This document shows positions 11,096-22,189 of a stretch of DNA of 64,000 bases, piece by piece. The stretch spans positions 686,001-750,000 of the forward strand of contig CAWZYM010000129.1 in assembly GCA_963966185.1 (NCBI GenBank), read 5' to 3'. The notes below the pieces were generated by a model. The model ran no database searches, was not told where the DNA came from, and saw only the letters and a program-made list of their open reading frames with translations. Both the position numbers and the translations under genes were made by a program. The stretch is from Rhabditoides inermis. Taxonomy: Eukaryota; Nematoda; Chromadorea; Rhabditida; Rhabditidae. Numbering within the stretch: the stretch's first letter is position 1; each line of letters opens with the position of its first letter.

Positions 11096-13776
11096 AGGGA
11101 GGGAGAGAGGGAAAGAGAGAGGGAAAGAGAGAGGGAAAGAGAGAGAGAGGGAGAGGGAGAGAGAGAGGGAAAGAGAGAGGGGAAGAGAGAGGGAAAGAGA
11201 GAGGGAAAGAAAGAGGGAGGGAGAGAGAGCGTACCCTGTTGAGCTCGCTCCTCCTGGCTTCCGTGGTGCCCATATCCTGCCCCTCCTCCTCTCCGCACAC
11301 CCCCGTCAGTGCACACACCCAGTGGGAGAAGTGTCGCAGGTCGAGGAACGCCGCCTGTGCCGGGCCTCCGTCCACTATGTTCACGTACTCGCCTGAGAAA
11401 CTATGTAATTATGCGCGAATATTCGCCATGAACAGCTTATTGCAGCGCATACAACGCTACAGTAAGAGAGTATGAGTGAGAGAGGAGAGATTCGGTGTGC
11501 TATTCAACACGTCACATTGCCAACGCCGGTTCAATTTCTTTCACTTTTTTTGGTTCGGGTTTCTTTCTTCAAGTCTAGGCAGTGTGGAATTTCGAAGAAA
11601 CCAATAAATGTGACGCGCCTGTCGCGGGATTGAGTTTGAGCTTGTCGCAAGTGTGATTGATCCCGACGATAGTATGCTTCCCGCTCTTCTCGATTCTCTG
11701 GATTCCTGCTCCAGAGTCACCCTGGAATGACTCTCTCTCTCTCCCTCTCCCTCTCTCCCTCTCTCCCTCTCCCTCTCTCCCTCTCCCTCACCACTCCGCA
11801 CTGCATTCCCAAGTTGCACAAGTTGTACTCTTTAAAATGATCGAAGAAATCGTAATAATGTGGGCGGCAGTCGATCAACTTCAAGGAATCCACAAGTTGG
11901 ATGATGTCGGGATGGGTGCCATCTAGGAGAGAGGTGAGAGAGAGGTGAGAGAGAGAGAAGGAGAGGAGAGAGAGAAGAGAGAGAAAGGGATAGAGAGAAA
12001 GAAGGGGGATCCGCGCACCCTCCATGGCCCCTGCGCCGGCCGATATGTACTTGATGTTCCTGTTCAAGTCCGAGGAAGCGGGAACGGGGCAGGACGGGTC
12101 GTGCTCGAACACGTCCTCAAATATGAAAAAAATAGAAATAAAATCATAAGAAATGATTCCAATGAACTGAGCTGTTTCGTACTAACATAAGTGAACGAAT
12201 CCCTAGTAGCATCATAGCAATCTGGATCTGACAAAAGGGTACCTCGTTGAGTGTGAGTATGGCGATGTCGGGCGCGTGGGCGATCCTCGTCTGTCGCTCG
12301 CGAGAGTTCACGTTGATCCACGCAGGCCACGCTACCTGGGATCACTCGTAGACACGACACACAAAATGAAAAGCAGTTATACAGAAGGAAAAAAGAAGGA
12401 AATTTTCGAACATTTGGACAAACTTTTAAATAATTTTTTTTAAAGAACTCCGGGGAAAACAGGAATGCCGGTCAATAGGGGCAAAATGATACTTAGGAAC
12501 ACGATTCTGGCAATGAATATTCTGAGAGGCTTCAAAAAGTTACGTTTTTGAATTATTTATTACGATTCTTTTGTTCACATAGCCTAATTGGACGAGGGCG
12601 GAGCCTCACTTCTCGCCAAAATCTGGTTCCGGGCGCGCTAATGTATTGGCCCGGTGACTCTTTCCCCGGAGTTCTTCTTTAACTGAATAACTGTTTGAGA
12701 AACAAAGAAACATGAACAGACTCATTACACGCCAGGTCAGAGGTCAATAAATACAATAGCAAGCGCTAGCGCAGTGTGTTTTTTTCTGTTTTCAGCTCAC
12801 CTCATCCACGTAGATCTTCCTCACAGGCTTCCCCGTGCGCTTAGTTTTGATGCGGTGGCCAGTGGTGATGTGGGGTGAGCCACCCATCTGTGCCCGTACA
12901 AGTACCCGCTGCAATTCAATTATCCGATAACCAATTCAATCATTCAATAACCAGTTCAATTATCCAATAACCAATTCAATTATCACAATATTTTTCTCTA
13001 CCATTCTGCGAAAACCGCGTTTCAAAACAAGCGATTCAGTTCCTTGACGCAAAGACCATCATCGCTGACACCGTTTTAGAACGCGTCATTTTTGAAAATC
13101 GATTTTCACTAGTCTAGAGATGAAAACATGGCGAATACTGTTTTCATGACCATGGAATCAATTTCTTGTTCGTAATATCATGATTTCGAATTCAAATAAA
13201 CCATTAGTGCGCAAGTTCCCGGAAAATTGGAGAGAAGTTTAACTCTTTATTTTTATTTGCTGAACTTGCGTTAAAGTTACGCCAAGCTATAAGCAATTTT
13301 GGGTCTCTTTTGAACATGACCACTCTTTATTTGTTGGTACAACCGTTCAACCTTTTTTTTTAACTTCAATTCAACTTTAATTTGTGTTAGGGGTTCTGTC
13401 ATAGCATTACTTCACGAGCTTACACACCATAGCGGTGCGAGACATTCCTAATCTTTCTAAAGTTCCTACCGAAATAGACGGTGACAGCGGACGGCACCTC
13501 GTCATCTTCCAATGCGAATCCATCGTTCTGAAACACTTGTTCTATTTTTTGTTGCACTTTGCATGTACCTTGAACTTTGTCCTTGTGTTTCGGTTGTTTC
13601 CGCAGGATCTCGCTCGCATTCTGAAAGTGGTTCGGAAGAGTTATGATTAGACAATAATTGATAACTCACGTGTTCTCTTCATTTGAGAGAGGCCGCATGC
13701 GGAATATGGCATTGGGTATAGAGTTAGATAATCGGAGAAGAGACACGAAAAGTAGTAGTACTATTGGAGACCGCAT
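10911..13776 (-). pseudogene. Trypsin-like protease, D2 copy lacking the catalytic His exon
   Basis: All landmarks of the intact D1 protease return: the start (ATG at 13,774-13,776) with signal peptide, DIAIL, GDSGAG and the end at 10,911. At about 12,889, however, the 3' part of exon 4, intron 4 and the 5' part of exon 5 are missing. The sequence runs from the GGT-ACT-TGT-ACG-GGC part of exon 4 straight into ATGGGTGGC of exon 5. LTAAHC is lost and the reading phase is broken. Two further insertions sit in its introns or upstream region (12,444-12,676 and 13,893-14,240). A functional protease cannot be read from it. Confidence 0.8.
12444..12676. mobile_element. TTAA-flanked MITE with AAGAACTCCGGGGAAA ends
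   Basis: Present only in D2. The ends AAGAACTCCGGGGAAA and TTTCCCCGGAGTTCTT are perfect 16-base inverted copies. TTAA stands on both sides (about 12,440-12,443 and 12,679-12,682), and D1 reads a single TTAA at the matching place (about 4,555). A TTAA target is typical of piggyBac-type elements. About 235 bases with no open frame, so non-autonomous. The exact right boundary is uncertain by three bases. Confidence 0.75.
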
Positions 13777-13892
13777 TCTGACAACTAGCCACTATGCGAT
13801 TTGTCGTTTCCTTATACCTCATCGATATTCCGATCATGTTGGTTCAGTGTTTCCCCAGAAAATGCAGAATTAATTAGCAGTGAATAGACATC

Positions 13893-14240
13893 ATTCCATC
13901 ATCTTCCCCTGCCCACGAGTGGTCGGTCCCCCAGTTTATTTTCCCCGTCAAACCCGCCAAGCCCGGTCTACGTGGAGAATTGCTGGATCAACGGTACCCG
14001 CTACATGTTCGCTGCTGGCTTTGGATTTTGAGGAATCCTCGGAGCACGGAGTTGAACCCGCCGAGTACACTTTCTACAATGGCTGTCGCGACGTCGACCT
14101 AAGCGTGAGACCAAGGACACCACCCCTCCTACAAGTCGGATGCCGACAAGAAGGAACCACCGACAGATACTTCACGCAGACTAAACCCTTTGTGTTTCAT
14201 CTCCGTTGTTGTACTCTTGATATCGGCAGTAAATCAATTC
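13893..14240 (+). mobile_element. Retroposon-like 348-base insertion with 10-base target duplication
   Basis: D1 and D3 read AATAGACATC once. D2 reads it on both sides (13,883-13,892 and 14,241-14,250) of 348 extra bases. The length of the target duplication points to target-primed reverse transcription. The insert is GC-rich at its left and ends GCAGTAAATCAATTC, so the plus strand is probably the sense strand. A 121-residue open frame crosses it, but I recognise no domain. It could be a SINE or a 5'-truncated LINE tail. Confidence 0.7.
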
Positions 14241-14582
14241 AATAGACATCAAAACATAAAGGCATTTACAAACACACTATGTTCACGTTTGCAATATATG
14301 CTATCCTGTTGATGAAATCAGATCAAATTATCGTAATCCTAAAGAACCAAAGCAAATGAAATATTTTTTGTATAATACCATTGTATAATAAAATTCAACG
14401 AATTCCAATGGACGAACACGACTTAAAAATTTTGGCGCGAACCAGCACAACGCTCAATTTTGCGCATTTTCTTCGAGTTTTCTGAATTTTCTTCATTCTT
14501 GTTTGTTTCTTCCGTTTTGTAACAATGTTTTTATTATGTACCCTCATCAGATATACAGTATCTCCATTTCTCTTTAGATTAG

Positions 14583-17169
14583 ATGGACCACTCCGAGGCC
14601 GTGTTGCTGGAGCGCGAGGCGGAGCTGAAGCGCGAGCGCTGCTTCTTCGTCAAGAACGTCCCTCACGGATTCGATGACGTAATTATTTCGAATTGTGTTC
14701 ATTGCACAATGTTATTTGCAGTGGGCGCTGTTCTCCATCTTCTCCAAGTTCGGTCTGGTCGACAATGTGCGCGTACCGCCCAACAACAACGGCGGCAGCA
14801 CTCAGTTCGCGTGAGTGTCTCATTATGACGTCATGAGGTGACGTCATGCTCGCTTCAGCTTCGTGGACATGCTGACGTTCGAGGGCGCGGACGCGGTGCG
14901 GGCGCAGTTTGTGGGCGGCAACCAGCTGAAGGCGGGCGGCGTCTCCCTCACCCTCTGCCCTGTGCACGGACCCAAGAAGGACGCGTACCAGCAGAACAAC
15001 GTCAAGTGAGTTTCAGTGGTTCGCTGTGTCAGTCTGGATAGTTGTTCACGCTATAAATTAAACTGATTTTGTGATGAGTTGTTATTATTTCTATAACTTA
15101 TATTATTATAGCTGAAAATTATTCACTCCCGTCGCAAGATGATTTGAATGTTTGATCGGACGACGGGTCCAACTCTAGTTATTCGAGGATAGGCAATGAT
15201 TCGTGATTGGAAGCCATCTCTGCATCACATGGTGTACCCCTGCAGGCGCGTGCTGGGCGTGTCCCACGTGTCGAACCGCGGCGCGGCCCCGCCCTTCGCC
15301 CGCGTCGCCTCTCCCGTCGCCAAGCCCGCCATCAAGTCACACTCGCAGGACCTGCCCATCGGACAGCACGTCAAGGTATGCAAACACTTGCATTCCCCAC
15401 TCTCACTTGTCAAAAACACGCATTTATTCACTACCACCGGCACCGGTGTGTTATCAATGATGCGCCTTCGTTACATGAGTAATACAATAATCACTCGAAA
15501 CACAGGTCTCGCACGTGGCTGCTCCGTCGACGGTGTGCGCGGACAAGTTCGTGTTCTACGTGTTGCCGGCGGGGGCTGCGCAGTCGGAGGCGTTCTGTCG
15601 CCTGCAGGACGACATGAACAAGCACGTCGCCACCACCGCCCCCGATGTCAAGGCGTTCACTGTGAGTTGGCACAAGAGTGGTTTCGAAATGTAGACGAGC
15701 ATGTCGAGAAATTGTCTTCGCTTGCTGCGATCATGTGTAAACGATTCCGTGAAACGTGAAATGTTGGTCGCTACATGTTACACGTATGTGCATAATTGAC
15801 AACTTGTTTCTCTTCTAGCCGGGAGACGTGTTCGTCCTGGTCCACCTGGGTGTGGCTCGTCGCGCGCGCGCCACCTGCTCCACCCACGCATACCTGCTCG
15901 ACGCAGGAGGAGAGGTGAGCGGGGATGCGCCTTCTCTACTCTAGGGATGAGTCTGACATGAGTTGTTCGCTTTGTGTGAAATGCACCTCTTTTAGGTTCC
16001 TCTTCCCGAGCACGCTTGGTCGATGCGCGCTGAGTTTTCTCAGCTTCCCACGCTGGTGAGTATGTTGTTTAGCGAAAAATACGTTTCGTCGACGATAATC
16101 GACATCGTCGACATTGTCATTAGAAAATGACACGTGACCTTAAAGTGACAATTTCACTTAAAAATGATATTATACTGATGAAAAGTTAATGGAAACATCA
16201 AATAACATCTACTAAACCTGAAAACTAGAACTTTTTTCATGATTTTAAACTATTTTTTGCCCCAAAAAATAGTTGATTTTGAATGCTTTATGGGTTAAAA
16301 GTGAGGTTACATCACAGCTGAGTGTCTAAAACGTCTTGAATGACGGGAATTTTGAAACAAAATTTTGATATGAAATTCAGTTTCTAGCATAAACTGAAGT
16401 CGTAGAAGCCGATAAACACATCGCTATGTGATACGCATCTCGAGTTCAATAGTTATAGCTAGAATTTGTAAAGTGCGCCAATTCAAAATTCAAAATTTTT
16501 CCGATTGCGGATCAATAAAATTGTCACTTTAATTGCTTGATGCACTCGTATTTCTCACCGTATCTCTGCGCCTAGGTGGTGGCATGCGGTCTGGCCGGAG
16601 TGGCCTGGTCCCCCTCTCTCGGCAGCGGAGTGTTCCCGCGGGCGCGCGCCCTCCTTTCCCAGGTGGAGCAGAGGGGCCAGCTGCGCGTCGTCGCCCGCTA
16701 CTACCACGGACACCTCAACATGTGCGACGTCATATGCACGCTAGGTGGGTGCGGGGATGGCAGAATCGGGTTGGAGGTGCAACGATTTGTTGAGAATTCA
16801 GTGTGCTATGTTTTGTCAGTGAAACGTACGTGTAGAATGATATGGAGTGACACATGATTTGGTTGCAGAGCACTCTGGCGGCAAGAGGGAGGAGGAGAAC
16901 TTTGCGTCGATGCTGGCCGCTCGCAAGCTGTGCGCGTACACTCCGGTCGGAGAGGCGAGGAGCTACACCAAACAAGAGATCGTCGACTTCCAGGGAGAGG
17001 TTAGAGGGGGGGGGGAGAAGTAGGATGGGGAATGGAATGCTATTGGAGAGTAATGTTGGGAAGTGCAGAAGGAGAGATGTTCTCATTTCAGTCTGATGTG
17101 CCGGACTGTCTACGCGACGATAACCTCCGCGAGCTTCTTGTGTCTGTCAAGCAGATGCGTGTCTGCTGA
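14583..17169 (+). CDS. RRM + extended Tudor protein (TDRD10-like), D2 copy, intact
   Basis: Same ten-exon structure and same splice sites as the D1 gene at 6,262-8,511. I see no frameshift or stop. Differences from D1 include Ser to Ala in exon 3 (DAVRAQ), Asp to Gly in exon 8 (SPSLGSG) and Glu to Asp in the last exon (RDDNLREL). Intron 3 lacks the foldback MITE, and intron 7 carries a 385-base TTAA MITE. With D1 this is one of two full-length candidates, so dosage or sub-function could differ. The stop is followed by the same 3' flank and then by part B. Confidence 0.8.
16144..16528. mobile_element. TTAA MITE with AGTGACAATTT ends, D2 copy
   Basis: The left end AGTGACAATTT and right end AAATTGTCACT are exact inverted copies. 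TTAA flanks both sides (16,140-16,143 and 16,529-16,532), and D1 has the empty site with one TTAA. Length 385 bases with no coding capacity. The same insertion at the same intron position is in D3 (35,451-35,835), so it entered before D2 and D3 separated. Confidence 0.9.
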
Positions 17170-17977
17170 TCTACCACTATGATCTACCTCTATTTATGTT
17201 TTCCTTACTGACGACTTTCTTTGTGCTACTATGCGTGCTTTGTATCTCTTCCACTAGTTTTTATGTTTGATGTTGTTATCACAATCACTCCCTTCCCATT
17301 TTAATCCGTATCTCACCGCTACACCGGTCCGCTCACTTGTATTGACCACGTGTCTAACGAATGTATGATGATGTTATGGATAAAGATCATTGTTCAAAGC
17401 GAGCGTGGTGCAATACGACTGACGAGTGTTCTGGATTGTTTGATGCACGATAAGGCTAGTAGTATTAGTGTAACCGGTAGTTGCGTCTATGCATAGTCGC
17501 GAGGCTGTAGAGTCTCCATTCTCTAAAATGGAAGAGGCTCTTCCCTATCCCTCTGGCAGCTTGTTGGATTCGAAAGAAAGTCAATGAGGGATTCGTCAGT
17601 AGATACGAGGGAACTGGGTGGTCTGTGTACAGTGACTATGCGCAAAGTAGAAGTGGCAGGGACGCTGACTGAGAACCCAAAGAAATCACGTTGAAGTGAC
17701 AGTAAACGTGCATGCATCACAGACTACGGAACAAATCAAGTTTATTCGGAATCTCAAAATTGACCACAACACGAAACGAAACCATCTTAGTTTTCGTTTA
17801 CATAACAATATCGCAGTTTAGAGTAGTCTATACGACACGGATATGTACTTGCGGTGAGTGAATGTGGAGCAGACATATGAGGAGAGAAGTCGGGAGAAGA
17901 GGCGAAACAAAATCATTTAGGGATGGAATGTGTTATGGACGGGGAGTCAATCACTCCCCTTCCCCTCTTTTCTTCTC

Positions 17978-18636
17978 TCATCTCGCTTTGTCCCATTCGA
18001 ACGGCTCCTGTCCAGTCACGTCATTGTTCTGAACATCGGATGAACAGCATTCGAAAACAAGCAAAGACTTTCTTGAGTGAATCAAGAACGATCTGGCAGT
18101 AATCGTAGTCGGGGATGCTCTTGTATTCGAGGCAGTCAACGTCAACGTACCTGGAAACATAAATTGCAAACTACAGTGATCGCACACCTGAAGAGCTTTG
18201 TGAGTTCTCCAGGCGCATTTTCTCTTTCTCGGATGCATGAATCAATCATTTATCCAGAACCGCTATAGCCTGACTATACTATACAACAAGTGCATACGGT
18301 ACGGTACGCCGCAAGGGCTAAGCGCTGGGAGAAACACTGTTTAGCAACTGGGTTGGGTGGGTCGAAGGTCGAAAGTCGATATCAGATCAATAATCAGTCA
18401 ATAGTTTTTTTCTCGATGTTCTTCCCCTAATCCTAATCCATTAAAATCAGGTACCAATGTAGACGACAGTGGAGCTCCGGGCGTTCCTTTCATCCCTGTA
18501 TAATCCATATACAGTAACTCCGCCGGCTAGAAAGAAAGCGTCTCGATGAGCTATTTGCCGCCTTGCTCACGACGCCAGAGAGGAAGAAATGATATAAATG
18601 TAACAATGAAAACTGCAGCATTCGTGACATCGCTCT
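17978..18636 (-). CDS. Possible membrane-protein gene, 3' exons (D2)
   Basis: Exons read on minus with good signals and matching phase: 18,571-18,636 (SDVTNAAVFIVTFISFLPLW, a hydrophobic span), a 44-base intron, and an exon starting at 18,526 (PGGVTVYGLYRDERNARSS, then TVVYI). A possible next exon follows a CCCAACCCAG acceptor (AKQCFSQRLALAAYRT). The 3' end is ambiguous. One frame gives a Ser/Thr-rich tail ending EPFEWDKAR at 17,978; another gives GELTKLFRYVDVDCLEYKS ending at about 18,030. An AATAAA on minus at 17,741-17,746 would serve either. The 5' exons are unclear. I do not recognise the family; a multi-pass membrane protein is a guess. Copies lie at 37,293-37,958 and 57,148-57,811. Confidence 0.4.
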
Positions 18637-18774
18637 CTGTAACCAGAAGAGAAGATGAAGAAGGTCGAGGGATGCTTTCATTTCAACTTCACATGTTCCC
18701 GCGATGAATCCACATCGTTATCACGAGACCATAGTGGTAGTAGTTCCCTTAAAAATAAATGTGTGGAAAAGAAG

Positions 18775-18912
18775 AGAGGGAGAGAGAGGGAGAGGGAGAG
18801 AGACAGAGAGAGAGAGAGAGACAGATAGGGAGAGAGAGGGAGAGAGAGGGAGAGAGGAGGGGGAAGGATGGGGGAAGAAAGAGAGAGAACGATAGAGAGG
18901 AAAAAAGGAGAG
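18775..18912. repeat. GA microsatellite
   Basis: An impure (GA)n/(GAGAGG)n run. The D3 and D4 copies (38,093-38,225 and 57,950-58,083) differ in length. The Arg/Glu-rich or Ser/Leu-rich open frames here are repeat artefacts. On minus, just downstream of the run, an acceptor is followed by GGAACTACTACCACTATGG, which looks like exon 2 of the secreted peptide at 47,977-48,209. Confidence 0.7.
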
Positions 18913-19466
18913 AGTGGAATTCCTCTTCGGGAGTTGAATTCCCACGTTTGATCTCTTCAAATTTCTGCGTTATTCGAATTGCTTGGCGTCTGTTCTACCA
19001 TGTTTTGCCGGGTTGTGTTCTCTGATGTGCCCTTCCCGCGTTCCCTCCTCTCCCCCCCCCCTCTCGCTCTCGGCTCTTTCCTCTCCAGGTCACACTGCGT
19101 GATGCGCCCATCGATTTGTGTCATTCGCGCTTACCAGCTGGTTTCGGAATAACGCGCCGGCCGGCGCGCGTTCTGTGATAGTTTCTACATTGATATTAGC
19201 CGTATTTGTATTTTTCGTGGATGTATATATTTATATTCATTCAAATTATGAGCGTAGCTGAGAGCAGCGGGTGTAGTAGAAAACAGTTGCAGTAAGGAAG
19301 CATTGATGTAGGTGTTGAACGGTTGGTTTTCGCAATTGTGGTCAGAGTGTATTGCCTCATGTCTATTGTGCTGTTACTCGTCTACTCATTGTGCCATGCG
19401 CTTTGTCGAATCACGCGTTTCGTGCACTCACATTGTATGGTGTTTTGCATAAACTCTATGTTGTAG

Positions 19467-20933
19467 GAGTTGTATCGTGGATTAGAGCCGGCACACGACT
19501 ACCCGTTGAGGGGCCGCGCTCAACAACAAGATGGAGGTGAGAGTGGGAAAGGTTATAGATGCAATGCGGTACTCTAGTTGATTTGAGCGCTGTATGTTTG
19601 GCTAGAACTACGGAGTCATGAGTAGTGTGAACGAGACGTCGAGCTATCTGTGAGAGGTTTCGGTAATGCAAGATACAAACTGCGTTGGTGCGTGTATAGT
19701 TGTGTTTGAGCTTGTTCCGCGCTGGATGATCCCCGGTGTCGGACGCCACGTGGCCGACGAGGCGAGCGTCTACGTGCGCTGGTTCTTCGTTGCGGGTTGG
19801 TTCCGCGCCCGGCGCCCGGCGCCACTGTCAGAGTGAGTGGAGATGAGAAGCTGTCAGAGATAGATAGATAGCGAGAGGAAGAGAGAGGGAGAGAGGGAGA
19901 GAGAGAGAGAAAGAGGGAGAAAGCGGAGAGAGAGAGAGAGAGAGGGCGACGCAACGATTGCAGCTGTGCGTGTTTCGCTTGCGTCGCCACCTCGACCGCT
20001 CCCTGGAGATGGAGCCCCACATACGGGATGTGTCGTCGGACACTCGATCACCCCACCGTCTATCAGTGAGTGGGGGAGAAGTGCTGTGGGAAGGATTCGA
20101 TTTTGGAACTGTCCACCGCCGTTGATAGAATATCGGACTGATTGAGAAGTATGGAAACGGTTTGAGTGTTTACTGTGTCTCTCTGATCGGAAGATTCAGA
20201 ATCAGAATCAGAATGTTTATCTCGAATCAAGTAGCACATTGCATAAAGTACGGTAAGGGTTACGGTAAAATACAGTAATACACCGCCAACTGCGAGTTTC
20301 AATAACAATGCATGTTGACCATTACACACTGCAATCCTGCTATCCGGATGTGCTGAGTATTGCCTCGTTTCCGGTCGAACGCGGAGATGCGACGAAACCT
20401 GCGACTCGGTGGGTGTGTGGAGACGCGAAGACGCCCGATACCCTTCCGTCCACACGAGTGGACTGAGGTAAGGGGAGAGAGTGTGGTCTGATAATGGGAA
20501 GTGATACGTTTTGTTTAAAAGACTCCTTTTTGAACCTAGTGATTCTGGTCAACCTGAGCTGTATACAATGTAACTATCCAAATGCAGTGTTTTGCTTTTG
20601 CTCGGTCAATTTATTTATAATAATTGAACTTAAGATGCTGTGATTATCGTTGCGTTGCAGTTGTTTCGGGACGAGTCGCGGCTGCCGTGGGTACTACAAC
20701 GGCTGGACACACAGAAGCGAGCAGATGCGTGCGCAGGTACGGTGGCTGAGTATTGTGGCACAGAACACACGCGGTAAGCTGCGATAGCGTTGACGTTACG
20801 GTAAGCACGACAAGTAATAATGTTATTGTGTAGTGTGCGGTTTTGCTGAATTAGGTATGAATGTGTTATGATCCGTGTTGCAGGTGCGCTGCTCTTCGTC
20901 CACTCTCGCGGTGTGGCGATGGCTGGCGGATGA
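19467..20933 (+). CDS. Unrecognised plus-strand gene, five internal/terminal exons (D2)
   Basis: Five GT-AG exons (19467-19536, 19711-19832, 19964-20065, 20661-20736, 20884-20933) keep one continuous phase (420 bases) and end at a TGA. Readable parts are ELYRGLEPAHDYPLRGRAQ, LCVFRLRRHLDRSLEMEPH, RDESRLPWVLQRLDTQKRA and a final ALLFVHSRGVAMAGG. No start codon lies in the first exon, so upstream exons are missing from the model. The product is Arg-rich; I recognise no domain. A GA microsatellite (19,860-19,945) lies in intron 2. The gene is kept in D3 and D4 with few changes. Most splice sites are good, but no long open frame supports it, so it stays tentative. Confidence 0.4.
20063..20455 (-). 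CDS. Possible single-pass membrane protein exon (D2)
   Basis: A 130-residue frame on minus contains one clear hydrophobic span (LLLKLAVGGVLLYFTVTLTV, then LYAMCYLI) followed by an acidic Ser/Asp tail (DKHSDSDSESSDQRD) and a polar end. An acceptor-like GGATTGCAG stands just before the hydrophobic part, so it may be a last exon. D3 and D4 carry it too. D3 differs by a 6-base in-frame deletion in the Ser/Asp run, but also has one extra G that shifts the tail. It overlaps an intron and the edge of an exon of the plus-strand model at 19,467-20,933, so at most one model is fully right here. Confidence 0.35.
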   Translation of the reverse strand: MWTEGYRASSRLHTPTESQVSSHLRVRPETRQYSAHPDSRIAVCNGQHALLLKLAVGGVLLYFTVTLTVLYAMCYLIRDKHSDSDSESSDQRDTVNTQTVSILLNQSDILSTAVDSSKIESFPQHFSPTH

Positions 20934-21491
20934 GCGGAAGGACGGCGCCGCCAGAGGGACGGTCCACCCACGCCCTCCTCCCTCAGTCCACACGAGAACA
21001 GAGACGTGAGTGAAGAATTCAACTGACTACTGCGTTGTTGTCGACTTTGTTTGTGGAATTATGTCTACGAATGTGAAGCTGTCACTTGGTGGGAGGAGGG
21101 TTTTTGTAAGTCGAGCTTTGGGAGGAGAGTTTTTGTAGATCGAGATTAGTACTGGCAACGAACAGCAGTTTGAATATGGGAGCGAATAACGAGGGATAAA
21201 ATAAGTCATCATTGCATTTCTAGGTTTCAATAGTTTGTGTAGCCTCCTCTCCTCGTCTGCTTCGTCGGGAAGGACGGGGTTACGGTAGTTTATATTTGGA
21301 TACTGCAGTGCTTTGCAACCTGATTTTGACATCGGGTTACGGTATTTGAGTACTGTTCTTGTTAGAAACCTGATAGTTGTGCTGCTAGTTTTTCAAAATC
21401 TACAAGCGCTGTCATCTAGGGCTGTGATGTGTTCTGGAATTGGATCGACCGGGGCAATTAATAGCGGGGAACTGATATACTTTGAACAAAA

Positions 21492-21855
21492 TGGCAACAA
21501 TGGACATAACAAACAAAGATGGCGTTACGCTGTTTCGCACAACAAATGAATGTCCAGTCATGTCATACGGCTGATGCAACTTTCGATTGGCGTTACATAC
21601 ATAGACCGCGTGGGAACAGAGACGTTAGAGATCTGAGCTGATCAAGAAAGCGAACTATGAACTGTTTCTGGCAGTCAAAGTCAAAGATTTATCCGAAATA
21701 GTGTTTTATGAAGATCTAGTAAGAGAATATGAACACATGCCCCGCCCCCTGTACCCCCGCCCTTTTGCAGATTGTCGAGAACCCTCTGGATGCTGTCACC
21801 GACGCCCACAAGGCACTCAAGTTCGGAGGAGCCATCATCATCTGCGAGGATCTCA
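21492..21855 (+). CDS. Minisatellite-bearing gene, 5' exons (D2, open copy)
   Basis: Two exons join in phase across a 52-base intron. Exon a (21,629-21,718) reads RSELIKKANYELFLAVKVKD, then LSEIVFYEDL; exon b (21,771-21,855) reads IVENPLDAVTDAHKALKFGG, then AIIICEDL. A possible start exon lies at 21,492 (MATMDITNKDGVTLFR, good AAAATGG context), but its donor is not clear. The donor of exon b (CTCA/GTGAGT) opens an intron containing a CT tract (21,861-22,032), the 63-base minisatellite and a long pyrimidine tract. The next recognised exons are at 29,688-30,202. Exon b ends in phase 1 while the next recognised exon starts in phase 0, so an exon is missing from the model. The ALKFGGAIII pattern recalls a Rossmann-type strand of methyltransferases, but this is too weak to name. 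Confidence 0.55.
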
Positions 21856-22189
21856 GTGAGTTCGCTCTCTCTCCCTGTCTCCCCCCTCTCTCTCCCTCCC
21901 TCTCCCTCTCACTCCCCCCCTCGCCCCCTCTCTCCGCCTCTCCCTCTCCCACCTCTCTCTCTCTCCCTTTCTCTGACATACTCTCCCTGTCTCTCTTTCT
22001 CTTGCCCTCCCTCCTTTCCTCCCTCTCCCTGGAGGAGAGTATTTTTTACTTGGTACTTCTGAATTCAATTTATCTAGGTTTCAGTTGTGTTCGCTGAGTT
22101 CTCCGCTGTGCTCTATTGTGCCTCCGTCTCGCATGTTCTGGTAGGTTAACTAGCTTTCGGTTTTTTCCGTTTGCAAGTTAATCCCTACG

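Noticed and set aside
19456..19749. 97-residue minus ORF starting MASDTGDHPARNK, kept in three copies
   Set aside because: It overlaps plus-strand exons with good splice sites, and its composition has no domain. Conservation is explained by the recent duplication.
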